Source: Acanthochlamys bracteata (lineage: Eukaryota; Streptophyta; Magnoliopsida; Pandanales; Velloziaceae). From it: a stretch of 64,000 nt of DNA. A program made the translations under genes and the position numbers. The notes below the pieces were generated by a model. The model was not told where the DNA came from. It did not search any database and saw only the letters and a list, made by a program, of their open reading frames with translations. The stretch is from assembly GCA_019914995.1 (NCBI GenBank), contig CM034143.1, positions 1,180,501-1,244,500 on the forward strand, given 5' to 3'. Of this stretch, positions 12,001 through 25,700 are shown in pieces (position 1 is the first letter of the stretch; the number at the start of each line of letters is the position of its first letter).

Positions 12001-12556
12001 TGATAATCCTCAGAAACATGACAGTGGATTATCAAGGAAGCATGTGACAGGCAATGGGGTGGCTGCCGAACCTAAAACGAGAGATGGCAATTTGTTATCA
12101 TTGCACCCTCCAATTGAAAATGGAGACGAGTATTCAGGCCAACAGTCCCAAGAAGAGGAAATGGATCTCCACTTACCACCGCAACATGGCGAACAAAAGA
12201 CAATGTCTCTACAGGAGTTAGAGAGAGAAGGGGTGAGTTTCGGTTCTTGGTACAACTTGTGCAATTGTCATGCAACTAGCTATAGAAGACAGGTCTGGAA
12301 AATTGTGGCACTCTTGCCCATGAGATGGTTTCTAATTATTCTGTTCATTTTGCTGCAGGGATCCAAAGAGATGCTGCAATGCATTGAACCCCAAGAACCT
12401 TTGGAAGAAAATCATTTGATACTGCAGATATGCAGTAGGCTATTCCCTAGAAGTTCTAAATCTGTATGGAACGGGCCTAATTCCTTAAACAAGCAGCAGG
12501 TGCCACCTCGTGACAGTCCTATCCATTCAGCAATAGCAACTCTCTTGAAACGATGA
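9052..12556 (+). CDS. Bromodomain-containing nuclear protein (BRD5-like)
   Basis: A putative acetyl-lysine reader in chromatin. Exons: 9052-9726, 9833-9910, 10565-10802, 11004-11085, 11256-11388, 11891-12232 and 12359-12556, giving 581 residues. The N-terminus is basic (KRRRGGKSGSKKAKKIK), likely a nuclear localisation signal. The bromodomain spans about 219-322: an alpha-Z helix, the PFNTPVDP loop, DYFDIIDTPMDF and the acetyl-lysine-binding Asn in RYNSKG (N297). After it comes a Lys/Arg-rich segment and a Cys cluster (C366, C368, C371) followed by five arginines. The C-terminus is acidic, low-complexity and then leucine-rich. A single bromodomain with this tail fits plant proteins such as Arabidopsis At1g58025 (BRD5, reported, as I recall, in a SWI/SNF-type complex); that assignment is inference. 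The last intron is 126 nt, a multiple of three, and has no stop. Confidence 0.88.
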
Positions 12557-14091
12557 TTTTTGTTGTTACTTGTGTAGCCTTTCTGTAAATATGAACATTT
12601 ATTTAGAAATTTTAACCTAGCTGAAACTAGGGTTTTTTGGAAGTAGCCACGTAGTTAGCTTTCTTTGAAAGAATTTGTAAAGTACAAAGTTTGATGTGCT
12701 TGTAATAAGTTCAGTAGCTATTTATCTGTACACTTACAGATAGTTTCTAATGTATGACAGTTGGTTTGAAGCTTTTAAGTGTAACAGCTGCTAAAACATT
12801 TGAGTGAAGTTTAGATTTGTTATATCTAGGAGTGGCCAGACACGAAATGAGCTCGATGATACAAAGTTCCGAATGCATTATGATTAATTTTTTCTTTTTT
12901 TAAAGAAAGGATCTAATAATGAAATATCAAAGAAGTAATATAGTAAAAAAATAGCCAAAAAGATAAAATATATAAAAAATGTTTATGTTTCTCATTGACT
13001 TCAATATCAATTGCTTTTTTTGGGTTTAGTGCCTGTTTAAATTGAATGAAAATAAGTTTCGCAAAAATAAAATACAGAAAGAAATAAAATTCAATAGAAT
13101 TAGAATTTGAAATAATAATTAAAACACGTAAAATAAATATGAAAGTTAAATTTTAACGAAAGTAAAATTTTGATGTAAAATTAGATGTAAAATTTAAAAT
13201 AACAATTGATATATATAAAATAGTAAAATTCAAAATTTAGAGAGAAAAAGGAGTATTAAGACATGCAAACTTTGAAGTTTCATAGCCAAAAAGATAAAAG
13301 AAGCCCAACTTAAACTAATGGCACTCCATTACAATCCAATTCAAGCTGCAAAGTTTGACAAAAAGACAAAAACCACTTTAATTAAATGCATCATTAATCT
13401 ACAATCACTAATGACAAAATAAGAAGACTGATTTTAATCTTTATCATATTTTTTTAACTCATTGGTTTAAGGATATTATTGCATTTTAATTTTTGCAAAA
13501 TTTTTCATAATTTGCTTGAAATATTACATGAAACTTCAATGCATTTTATCAAGCTTTTAAATTACTGCCTACGTAAGAGAACTTATACCAAAACAAAACG
13601 GTCATAACTATAACTACTTTTGTTAAAAATAAAAATTATCAACAAGTGCATAAAACACAAGCTAAAATGTCATTACATAACATAAATATATCATTGTTAC
13701 CCAGAATGCAATATATATTTCAAAATTAATACAAAAAAAAATTTACAATAATTATTACGTTATTTAAAGAAAAATAAAAGTGAACTCTTTCAAACTTAAG
13801 ACCCTAGTTTTAAGTGACTCCACCAAAAGAAGTGGAACGGCAATAGCAGAAAAATCACAAATTAACAAACTGAAATGAAATGAAACCACAAATGAAAGAA
13901 AGAGTTTGATGCCTGAACGCATTGCCCAACCTTTACTATCAGTATTGCACTCCACATCAGAAAACAGAAACAGATTTTTCTTTCTTTCTTTCTTTCTTGG
14001 AAAACTTATAATCATAATAATCTAAACACATAAAGAGAGTGAACGCATCAATCAATCAAGCAAAGAAAACAAGAAGTTGAGAGATTTGTTG
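12557..14091. other. Spacer between bromodomain gene and permease
   Basis: About 250 bases of probable 3' UTR follow the stop. The remainder is AT-rich and non-coding. The part near 13025-13230 begins GTGCCTGTTTAAATTG and resembles the GTGTTTCAAAT MITE family without clear paired ends. A TTTC microsatellite lies at about 13977-13998, shortly before the permease start. Confidence 0.45.
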
Positions 14092-16634
14092 ATGGATTTG
14101 GAGAAAGGAGATGAAGCAGAGCGTGATGATGGCCCAATGCGTGAAAAACAAGGTAGTTAATCTTGTTGTCTTTCATTGATCTAAATCTTATTTGTTATTT
14201 GATATATTTTGAGCTCTGTTTCGAAGTTTCATGATAAATCATGGTTTTGATATCGCGATTTTTGTGGAATTCTTTCTTCTGCATAGAAAATTTCTAACTT
14301 TTTCCCCTGAATTTTGTTAAAGTTTCTCAATTGATTTCTTGAAAATTTCATTCTGCTTCATTGCAATTCTTGTGGTTTTCATTTTCGTTTCCGTACTTAC
14401 TTTTTCTTTCCAGTAAACTTTGTTAGAGGTTCTAGTTGTACATAGATTTTGATTTAAAATTTTTTTGGGCAAAAGATTTCTGTTTTCTTTTTTGCTTACT
14501 TTTGTGAAGATTAATTGTGTCATTGTGCAAAAGAGGAGACAAAGCATGGGCAATCTGTTGATATGTTTGCATTATATCATATCAGATTGTGTTTTTATTT
14601 ATATCTAACGAGATGAGAATTAAATCAAAAGCCCCTCAAGGCTTGTAGCAACAGAAAACCAAAGCTTAATCTCTTGACAATAGTGATTATGGCTTCAGGT
14701 CTTCAAAAGTTCACTACAAATCATATTTGCATGATGAGGAGTTTATGAAATTGATTGGCTGTATATGTTTCTGTAATTTGCAGACTCTGGTGTTGAAGGA
14801 AGTGGGCATGAGAAGCAAGGTAATTCTCATACTTGATTATTATCTCTAACAATACAAGCAATCATAGCTGCAATTTCTTGAACAAGTTCTTTGCAAAAGA
14901 TTGAAAATTTACAGAGGTATTATGTCCTTGTTACCAAAACAAAATAGGGACAGTATGGACAGCAACGACACACATTGTGACTGCTGTGATTGGGTCTGGT
15001 GTTCTAGCTTTGCCATGGAGTGTTGCTCAACTCGGATGGATTCTTGGCCCTCTTGCTCTCCTTGGGTTTTCGTGCGTCACATATTACACTTCAGTACTTC
15101 TTGCGGATTGTTACAAGTTGCCTAATTCCACCACTGAGAGACAGCACCATACCTACATGGATGTAGTCAGATCATACTTAAGTAAGTTTGCTAAAATTTT
15201 ATATACCAGATTGACATACGCATGCTTTTCATGGTTTCTTTTCTGCTTCATTAGGCCGTAAGGAAGTGTTCATGTGTGGAGTTGCTCAACATGTAAACTT
15301 ATGGGGCACATTGGTTGGCTATACTATCACTGCTGGTACTAGCATGGTGTAAGTGTTTTTGTCCCTACAAATTTGGCTCAATCTAAAATTTCATGTGTGG
15401 AAGTCTTTTAGTTCAATTAACATGATTGTTCGTGAGTTTTTTGTGCAATCAGAGCTGTGAAGAGATCGAATTGCTTCCACAAAAATGGGCAAGAATCAAA
15501 ATGTGTTGCATCTGGTAGCAAGTTCATGATAGCATTCGGTATCATAGAGGTTATACTGTCTTACTTTCCAAGCTTGGAGAACATAACATGGCTGTCTGCA
15601 GTGGCTGCAATTATGTCATTCACCTACTCTGTGATTGGCCTGGTACTTTGCATCATGAAATGGATTTCTGTTGGTAGATTAGAAGGCACTTTATTTGGTG
15701 CTCCTGCAGTTTCCGCTAGCAGTAAGGCATGGGATGCACTTCAGGCTCTAGGAAACATTGCTTTTGCATACACATTCTCTGAAGTCCTCGTTGAAATACA
15801 GGTACTATCATCTCTGTCTATTAGAAGCCAATTAAATTATCGAAAGGAATACTCATACTAAAGTTTTCCACAACTTTGCTTGCAGAGCACATTGAAAACA
15901 CCACCTGCTGAGAACAAAACAATGAGGAAGGCAACGTTCTATGGAATTGGTCTTACTACTATCTTCTATCTTTCTCTTGGGTCTACAGGATACGCAGCGT
16001 TTGGAAATAATGCTCCAGGAAATGTTCTATCAGGTTTTGGAGTGTCTGAACCATTTTGGCTACTCAACATAGGCAATATCTGTGTAGTAATCCATCTAAT
16101 AGGAGCATATCAGGTAACTTTCTGTACCTTTTCAGATACTTTACGAAATTCAGTTTCACTGAAATGTTTAAAACAGATTCCATTTGAACTCTGAAGGTAT
16201 ATGCGCAACCAATATTTGCCAACTTTGAGAGAAAAATTGCTGCTCAGTGGCCTGAAGCCAAGTTCATTCACAATATCTATACCATCAGGTTACCACTAAC
16301 GGACGCCAGTTCCAAAGGGTTAAGCTTCACACTCTCAAAGCTTGTTCTACGGACTCTCTTCATTGTTCTTACAACATTCATCGCAATGCTTCTTCCCTTC
16401 TTCAATGCTGTTTTAGGCCTGCTTGGGGCTCTGAGCTTCTGGCCATTGACAGTATACTTTCCTATTAGCATGTACATTGCCAGGGAAGCGATTTCTCGAG
16501 GGACAATGAAGTGGATAATGATGAACACCTTGAGTTGTTTCTGCTTGCTGATCTCATTAGCTGCAAGTGTGGGCTCTGTTGCTGATATTGCAAACAGTTT
16601 CAAGCATGCAAGTCTTTTCCAAACTGTATACTGA
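14092..16634 (+). CDS. Amino acid permease (AAP family)
   Basis: A plasma-membrane proton/amino-acid symporter of the AAAP superfamily. Exons: 14092-14152, 14784-14819, 14948-15181, 15255-15348, 15453-15801, 15886-16113 and 16197-16634, all in frame, giving 479 residues, the usual AAP length. The cytosolic N-terminus of about 30 residues leads into the first helix (GTVWTATTHIVTAVIGSGVL, then ALPWSVAQLGW). Other AAP hallmarks are AVKRSNCFHKNG after helix 3, YSVIGLVLCI, the IQ-STLKTPPAENKTMRKA loop, GYAAFGN, and VYAQPIFANFE at the start of the last exon. The final hydrophobic block ends in FQTVY. About ten to eleven membrane helices are visible. It belongs with AAP1/AAP6/AAP8-type transporters; the exact orthologue is not determined. 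Exon 2 is a 36-nt, phase 1-1 microexon. The gene is convergent with the receptor kinase 451 bp downstream. Confidence 0.95.
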
Positions 16635-17085
16635 ATTACTGATTGATCTCCATATGAACTAGAAGAAGCACTCTGAAATTTGCAAATGGATTCTTTTCTT
16701 TTCCGAATCATCTTCTTTGAAGAGAGATTTTGCTATAGACGACTGCAGTAAGCTTATGTGCAGGCACATTACGAATACAGGTTTGTAGATTAATGAATCA
16801 TTTACGAAAAATTGATTTCTTCCTTTCTCTGTGATGTAAGTTTATCTGATTTATATTGCAAGTGTTTTCAGAATATCAATTCCAGTGAAAGAAATGCATG
16901 GTTTTTTAAAGAAATTAGCTTTATCTCGCATAAGGATTCTGCATGACTGAATACATTGCAACATTTTATTTATCTAACAACATGCCCTGCTATAAATTGG
17001 GCATCATTGCATTAGCAGTCTAGCTAAACCTGCCTAACAGGTGAAACATTACCCTGAACTTTCAACAAGAGCTCTTCAGAAAATT
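16635..17085. other. Convergent 3' UTR region
   Basis: 451 bases separate the stop codons of the permease (plus) and the receptor kinase (minus). No other gene is seen. Both 3' UTRs must fit here, so the two transcripts may overlap at their tails. Confidence 0.6.
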
Positions 17086-20070
17086 TTAGCAGCTCTTGCT
17101 TGAACTTCTAGCTTTGTTAAAATTGCAGGGATCAGCATCCGTGAGCATGTTCACCACTTCTCTCATGGAAGGACGGGCAGACGGAAGCTTGCCTGTGCAG
17201 AGGACAGCAATCTTTAGAACCTTGATCATGTCTTCCTTTGCATTGCTTGACAACCTTGGATCAAAAATTTCATGGATGCTGTCACTCTCAAGATGAGAAG
17301 AAACCCAGTAGACGATGTCTTTCCCTTCACCGAATTGGTTCTCAGTCGGACAGCAGCCTGTTAGCAACTCTAGCAGGACAATTCCGAAGCTATAAACATC
17401 ACACTTTTCTGTTAACTTGAGAGAATACGCAAGTTCTGCAAGAGTACAAGAACATGAACGAAACTAAGTTATAGTGAATTCTTTCAATGTATAATACGCG
17501 TAAGGTTTAAAACGATATGTAGTTTGTGATATACCAGGAGCAATATAACCATGAGTGCCTGCAAAAGAACTCATATCAGAATGTTCTGCAATCTTTGCTA
17601 TCCCAAAATCGGCAATTTTTGCTTCGTACTCTTCATCCAACAATATGTTACATGTCTTGATATCTCTATGAATAATAGCTGGTTGGCAATCATGATGAAG
17701 ATACATGAGACCTTTTGCAGCGCCAAGTGCAATCCTAAACCTCTTGCTCCAATCCAGTTCTGATTTTCCACCTTTCATTTCCCTTCGCAGAGCTTGATAC
17801 AAATTACCGTTCGGCATGTATTCGAAAACTAGGAAATTCAAGTCGCCCTTCATCAAGCAGGCGTGAAGCTTCAGTATATTTTTGTGCCGGATCTTCTTCA
17901 GTATGGTGATTTCAGCCATCAAATCCTTTGCTCTTTTCCCCTTCCATAGTTGCTTCACTGCATATGTACCACGGTTCTTATTAAGATCAAGTCGGTAGAC
18001 TTTGCCTGTACTTCCACTTCCGATCAAATTATCTTCATCTAAGTTGCAAACTTCTTCTGCATTGATTTGATTCAGATGAAATGGTTCAAGTATCCACTTT
18101 GGTTCATAATCCTTTCCCTCTTCCAGGTCATTCACTTTACTCGATTCTTCCAGCTTGAAGTTCTTGTAACTTACAAACAGCAATCCGGCTAACAGCAATG
18201 CCATGCTTGATAATGCGACAGATACGACTAACAATCGACTTCTGGAGACTTTCTTATGATCATGTCTCACACTGCAGAGGCTCCGATGAGAATCCGTTGC
18301 ATTATGGATATTTACTTGAATACAAAGGCCTGCATTGTTTGAGAATGCCGCATCTCCAGCCATCATCAGAAGCTGAGGTGGAATTATTCCTGACAGTTCA
18401 TTTCCAGAGAAATCCACTGAACTAAGCTTCAGCAACTGCAGGCCCTCAGGGATCAGGCCGGAGATCTTGTTCTGAGACAGATTGAGTGAATTCAGAGATG
18501 CCAAAGAGGAGAATGATACCGGAATGTTACCAGTTAATAAATTTTGTGCAACATCAAGATCAACCAAGCTGCTGCACCTGCTAAGCTCCGGTGGTATAGA
18601 ACCATTTAACGCATTCATTTCCAAGTGTAATGAAGTTAACTGATAGAGGTTTCCAAGTTGGGAAGGTATTTGACCAGAAAATGAATTGTTGAAAGCAAAC
18701 AACTTCTGCAGCTGAGAAAGTTGTCCGATCTCTGGCGGTAGCTCACCGAAGAATCTATTATTCTGTACATACAGCTGAGTTAAATCAGAAGAAATACCAA
18801 TATCAGAAGAAATTCCTCCAACGAAACGATTGTCTGCTACATCAATGATCATTGCAGAAGGCAGTCCCCACAGACCATCTGGAATCTTACCAGAGAAGTT
18901 GTTCTGGCTAATTCTAAACCTGATGAGCGTCTTGCATTCTGCATAAGTATCAGGAAAATCTCCAGAAAAATTGTTATCCAGAGCAAGCAAGTACTGCAGG
19001 TTGCTGTTTTGGCACAGGAACCTTGGGAAATCGCCGGAAAAGCTATTTTCAGATATATCCATGCTGTTGAGTCGCGAGAAACGACCAAGGTTTGCAGGGA
19101 AGGGTCCAGAAAAATTGTTTTCATAAATTGACAGTGTAGTCAGGAACTGCATATCCCCAAAGCCTTGAGGAAATTCACCCCAGAAGTTGTTCCGGTAGGC
19201 TTGGAATATCGTAAAATTCATTTCTCCAATTTTAGAAGGCAGTCTCCCGGATATCTGATTACGAGAGACGTCGAATTCCTGCAGTTGAGTACAGCTTGCT
19301 AACTCTTCTGGGATCTCACCAGTCAAATTATTTTGGTACAATTCAATCTTGTACAGCTTGCTCAAATTTGCAATTGCTTTTGGAAATTTGCCTGAAATAT
19401 GGTTCATTGAGAAATCCAATGTTCTGAGGGATGTTAACTCAAATATAGATGCTGGAATTTCCCCGACAAAATTGCAGTTTGCTAGGAAGAGCAATGTCAG
19501 ACTCTTCAAGTTGCCAACACCTTGTGGGATTTCACCTTCATCAAAATTATTTGCAGCAAGGCCGAGATCAGTTAAGCCTGTAAGCTCGCCAATCCATGTT
19601 GGAAAAGGACCGTAAAATCTGTTTGATGACAAGTCAAGAACTTGCAAGTTCTTCAAGCCTGAAAAATCAGGCAGTTTGCCAGTTAAACTGTTGTAGGAAA
19701 GATTGAGAACCTTAAGATTGACGCAGTTTGCAAGCTCAGGAGGAAGAACGCCTGATATTGCATTAAAGCCAAGGTCCAGAGAACTCAAGCTACGCAACTT
19801 AGATATCGATGGTGAGATCTTGCCAGAGAGAGAGAGATTGCCAAGAGAGATGCTGATAACTTCATTGGAACTCGAACTACAAGAAACGCCAGCAAACTGG
19901 CAGGGCGAGAGGAATTCAGTCCAACCGCTGAGATAATTTAACGGATCATTCAATTGACTTTTGAACTCCAGAAGAGCTTGAGTTTCCAATTCAAAGGAGT
20001 TTGATAGTGGAGTGATGCCAAAGAGAAGCAAGCTGCATAAGCAATGGAGGAAGATATTGAAATACGCCAT
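17086..20070 (-). CDS. CEPR2: LRR receptor-like kinase, CEPR2 type
   Basis: A plasma-membrane receptor kinase of LRR subfamily XI. Two exons, 20070-17535 and 17435-17086, are split by a 99-bp intron, giving 961 residues. A signal peptide (about 1-25) is followed by the LRR N-terminal domain (LLEFKSQLNDP... SPCQFAGVSC), about 20 plant-type LRRs, and a transmembrane helix (LLVVSVALSSMALLLAGLLF). The kinase spans about 676-950, with glycine loop GSGSTGKVY, lysine K706 in YAVK, HRDIKTCN (D803, RD kinase) and DFG (D821). The intron falls at HGYIAP-E, inside the activation segment, and the C-terminus ends near the DADPC motif. These features and the LRR sequence fit Arabidopsis CEPR2 (At1g72180), a receptor for C-terminally encoded peptides involved in nitrogen-demand signalling and, by report, ABA sensitivity. 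The symbol rests on recognition, not a tree. Confidence 0.93.
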
Positions 20071-22531
20071 TTAGCTATGTAAAGATTCTGCTAACAATCT
20101 GAAAAGCTTCTATGTCCATCATCAAGATCACGCTAGACCTGAAAAGAGAAACTAGTTATTATCATGAACATGAAAATTAGAAGTTGAGTGATAATCACAA
20201 TCCTCCCGAGAGGAGATGAGTTAAAAGTGCTGCTGAAAAAAAATAAAAAAAAACAACCATGAAAGCTCCAGTATTTCTTTAGCAGATTATAAATTTCTTT
20301 AGTGGAAGAGACCAAAAAAAAATCATAGTGCAAAGATCTGTGGCTTAAAAAGTTTCATTGAATCTTTAAAGAAAACGTCTATCAGCTTCTTTTATTGAAT
20401 CTCTAATATGTAGTCTAATTAAGCTCATAGTGGGTCTTCCACCACACCAACAAATTTGTTGGATTTTTTTCAAGTGTGCCAAAATCACTATGCATAGTCA
20501 AGATAACACTTGTTATAATTATTCATGTAAAAATGTGGATCGCGTGCTAGTTATCAACACACTTCGGGTAATGGTTGTCAATTCTTGTATTGTACACTTG
20601 ATCCGTTGATCATCTAAGTATAAAATTTTTTACCAGACTGAGAAGAACATGGTGCCTTAAAATCCTAAAAGCCATCAATGTGTACAAAACTAAAGACAGA
20701 GCAGCATACCACACTAAGGGTGTGTTTTCTTTTCAAGGAACATGATACTGCTACCCATCTAAAATGTTGTATATTTATTGATTTATGAACTGATATATGC
20801 TCAAATTAACTATCGAAATCAAACAAAGGAGGGCAACAGCTGAAGTCATCAATCATGCTAAAATTGATATAGGCAAAAATCTTTAATGTACCTTGGATAA
20901 CCTGCGATAAGTAGAAGACCTAGCGACGCCTTTATCCTGTTTCAATGGAAAAAGTTATGGTTATCCAATTATGATCCTGCATTTCTAACGTTGATTTGTT
21001 CCTCCTTAATACAATAATTAATCTTTGTATTCTTCAACTACTTCCTCGTAATTGAATTCGATTTTTGAGATCGATTTTCCTTAACATTATTCGAAAAAGG
21101 TAACGATTTCTTTCAGAATACTTACATGTAATATATATCTTGGTTTTGGACTAATAACGCGATCCAAAACGAAAGCAAAACAATAGTGACATGACTAGAG
21201 CTAGCTACTTACCAAAATGAATTCAAAAGAAACCCTACAATGAATTGGGGGAAAAAAATCAAAACCCAAAAAAACAAAAGCCATTACTAGTAACATATGT
21301 TTTGGTCTCTTCTTTCACTAATAATTAATCCAACATTCAAAGGAATGAAAATCTATTTAAAATATATACATATTGTCAAGAGGAAATAACAACTGATGAA
21401 TCTCTAACCTTCTCCGCATGCATGCAGAACCCATAAAACCATCTCCTAGCTAGACTCAGCTGGTAGTGAAGACTACAACAGACATTATATTGCCCAAGTG
21501 TCTTTAATTGCCTCAAGCAAAAAAAACAAGTAAAAAACTGTTTAAGCTAGCAAGCCAAGAAGAAGAAGAACAAGTATGGAACGAAAATGAAGAAGAGGCG
21601 TATAGCATTTAAGAGAGAAGTGAACTAACAAGAGATAGAGGAAAACATTACTACTAACGCTACGACAGTTACTAGAAAAGGAAGTTTAACGTTTAACGTG
21701 ATACAGTGATATCCCATCCATCTTATGCATTAATTAATTATTGCCGGTTCCTAAACTTTGCTATTTATACAGTAGATGTTTCAGAGCATTCTTCAATCAT
21801 TTGTTTTAATTCTATTTTATATTTTTAAATATATATAATTTTATAAGACAAAAAATTAGATCATAATATTATTATGTTTATTTTTATTTTTTAATAAAAA
21901 GAAAACTGAATACGGATCCTATGAACCTGGATCAAATGGCTCGACCAGGGTTTTATAAAAGCACGTTGAATATTATGGTTCCATTATCCTTGAATGTGTA
22001 CGGACTAGACGAGGATTCAATTCTAATATGTTTATATTATATCAAGACGAGGATAAAATAAACGGTCTATTTAATTATAACTTTGTACATAAATAATTTT
22101 GGTTAGCTTAACAAACTTGTCATAAGATTATTTCGTAAAAAAGAAATTGTTTTATTAGAAGGAGAGAAGTCTACTTCTAATATAGAAATGTTTGAAAGTC
22201 TAAAATATTTTTTTTTACATAGAATTTTATTTTTTAATCTAATAAATATTAATAAATAATAATAATTTTTAATAACGTAAAACTTTTTATTTATGCAAAT
22301 TTTCTAAAAAATTTATTAAACTATATAAATTAAAAATTAAAAAGTAGAGTAACAGAAGAACCTTCATTACTGGAAAAAACAAGGATAAATATAGTTATAT
22401 ATACCCGTTATGTCTCTCTCTGCTTCTATTAATTAATTCATCAATCATTCCAGAACAAGATCCAGCAACAAAGCTTTCAGTAAAATTTTATTATTTATTT
22501 TATCGATGACTAACGACCAAATGAATTCAGA
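20071..22531. other. Promoter side of the receptor kinase, no gene seen
   Basis: No open reading frame of note lies on either strand. The first few hundred bases upstream of the minus-strand start codon probably hold the kinase promoter and leader. The rest is AT-rich, with several short homopolymer runs. Nothing recognisable as a gene or RNA was found. Confidence 0.5.
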
Positions 22532-22790
22532 AGGTGTTTGGCTTTGATTTCCTCCAACCCAACTTTTCAATTCTCCATTTCACGTTTTTCAATACATATT
22601 TTATAAATATATAAAAAATTTATTTAAAAATTTAGAAAGTGTAGAAAAATTCTACGGAGTGAGATCTTTTTATTGCATATTTTTATTATTTTTTTAGAAG
22701 TAAAAAAAATAGAGTTCGTTTTTCAAAAAGGACAAAAATACCATTCATTTTACAAAAGCTCTATTTCATAAGCAATCCCAAACGGCCCCT
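22532..22790. mobile_element. MITE, GTTTGG family (copy 2)
   Basis: The left end reads AGGTGTTTGGCTTTGATTTC, and the reverse complement of the right end reads AGGGGCCGTTTGGGATTGCTT. The AT-rich interior (TATTTTATAAATAT..., GTAGAAAAATTCTAC) resembles that of the other family members. It is about 259 bp and non-coding. Confidence 0.72.
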
Positions 22791-25700
22791 CAGTCCAACA
22801 TAACAAACAAAAAATTTTCATCACAAATAATTTCATTAAGTCTATTATCATAATAATTAAATGAAATATTGGACTAAGACTAATAAATCCATAATGTTAG
22901 TTAGCTATATTTTACCCTATTACAAATTTGCATTCTTCAAAAACGTTATTAACATAAATATACATCAAGAGAAAATGAAATACTATTCACAGTAATCTTG
23001 TGATTGTTTATCACATGATACCTATGAAAACTTTCTCTTATTATTAAACTGGAGCACTTTTTTATCTCTAGAAATATTGGACAACAAATGACCAAAAAGT
23101 AAAACAAATAAAATAAAATAAAGAAAGAAATCCTTCTAAAAACAGTATTTTATTTGACGTTTTGGAATTTTTTTCTTAAAGAGTTGATAACTAAATGACA
23201 TTAGCTCAAATTTTGGTCGGCACGCGACCCGAATTAAGACGAAAATCTCGCTATCTGTAACACTAATTGTTGATTTAGATTGTTAATTAATAAAACTACT
23301 TGTAGAGATCATGAGTTTTCAGTGCATATTCCCTGAAAATTATTTTTTCAGTCTCCACCAAAACATAACATACGCATTTTTTGTTTTTAAAAGTTTTATG
23401 CCAAACGAAAAAGAAATAATCTATTTATACACATTTTGATGGGAATCATTTTGGTAAAAGGTCATGATCAATAAACAGTTTGGCATACAGTAATTTGAAG
23501 AATAAGAAAAGTTGTAAATTCCATTAACAAATGATGAACTAATTCGGAAAAAAAAAATTCTATTTCTTCTTATATAAAACAAGACAATTTTGAAAATTGA
23601 ATTTGCAAAATATTAAATAAAAAAAAGAAAATTAGTAATACGATAAATCTTAGAATGACAATATGAATTAACAGATTATATTCTAAACGACACATACAAT
23701 AATCATATCAAAATTATTTAATTCTAATTCGATCTATATAATTATACGAACCAAAATTATTAATTCTATTTAATCTATTTAATAAACGGGAGGTCAAACT
23801 CGAATCAACCATTTATTAATCAAAATATTATAAAAATTAATTTCTAATAATAAATATATATAAAGTACTATATATTTAAGGCAAAAGCATATTAATTTTA
23901 ATAAGATCTATAAATTAAGTAAAACATAATCAAAATATTATAAGTACTATATACAAATTAAATTAGAATAATTATACGAATTAAATAGATTAATTTTGAA
24001 TCAACTCGAATTTGACTCAACTATATTTAATTTGCCGCATCAACTTCAAATTAATTTGGAACTTCGAATCTGATTTAGATTAACTTTGAACCCAATTTGA
24101 ATAGACTGACATCAAGTTGAATTCGCTATCTGGTCATATATTGCCGCACTAGATATACCTTTATCATTTTAATCAAAACTGTTCGAATCTATTCAAAACA
24201 TATATTACTATTCATTTCAAAGAAGCATCTCAAAAGAACATGTTGATGTCATTATCTATTGTTGATATACTTAGTGATGGAAGCAAGCTTTTCAATGCTC
24301 TTCTGATTTTGAGGGGCATTTGTGATCATTTAGGACAAGCAAATACACACAACTGATTACTATGTATTTATTACTCAGCAAAAACAAACAAACAAAACAA
24401 TAAAACAAACGATAAGGTCGGTTTATGAAATCTCTACTCTATCTCTGACATATTTCATAAGCTATTTTGTGATAAAAAATATATATTCAATAAAGTTTTT
24501 TAATGAAAAATTAGTTCATACCCGTGACATGAATTTGTTCTTCTTCCCCTTTCTCTTTTCTTCAACGACTACTTTGTTATTCTGCACAAATAAAGTTTCA
24601 ACAACTGGCATCAAACAGTTTTAGATTATAACAAGGAACTGAAATATGTATATGAAATTAAAATAATTCTTCTCACAATGAAAGAGATTTCCAATCACCA
24701 GCACTCGATATTGAAATGTTCCACTTCATTCATTTCAATGATTTGAATACTTTCCAGTGCTGCAAAAGAAAGGACCGTAAACGAAAATGATATAAATTTA
24801 TTATTGCTGCTGCTGCTGAGATACTACTCCAGTCAGAGATCTGTGTGCCACTCTATGTGTAGGATAAGGTCATTGCATCAATTGCATGTTCTTATCTGCT
24901 CAAAAGAAGAAACAAGCATGCTATTAATGAACCATGCTTTACAAAAATAAAAGCATTAAACATAAATAGTTTCACCAATTCAAAAAGTGGGCAGTACTTG
25001 GCTCATCATACAGGATACAGAAGTAGAAATTCAAATACTATCATCGAGTATTTTCTTAAACACGTAAACATAACTCGCATATTTTGTGATAAACAGCACT
25101 GAAACATCACACTGAAACCTTCAGAGGAAAATAGCAGATATGGGAAAACTACAGCACCACAGAAAAATTGATGAAAATCAACCGGTACTTCAACTTTATT
25201 GCTACAGATTATTCCTACTAAATGATAGTATCGTCAATATTCATGATAAACTGCTCTAGCATCATTATCAATAAAGTACACTAACAGCGGCATACACTTA
25301 TATTCCAGTACTCAACTGGCTCAATTATTTGTGGGGCTCTTTGTCAAATCTATGGAAACAACCATATCGTTCATGACTATTTTATATAAAATCTAATTGA
25401 AAACAAGCACACAAAAAAAAAAAAAAAATCTTAAAAGGGCATTCTTTGATCCCCATGTTGCTGTTACCAATATAAAGCTATCTTCCTTTTCTCCTTTTTT
25501 TTGGATCATTATTCAAAGTTTTGTTCATATAAGTTCCATGATACTGCTTTGTTCAAGCCGGAGGTCCGTTTGACTATACACTTCGAAATATTTGAAAATT
25601 TGATTGTTTTAAACAGGTTCCATTTTTTCTAGAGTCAAGATTTGCTTAATCACCATATAAGTCATCTAAATAAGAAAAGAAGATAACAAAACAATCATAG

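Noticed and set aside
18198-19936. Several plus-strand open frames opposite the receptor kinase
   Set aside because: They are antisense shadows of the LRR and kinase coding sequence.
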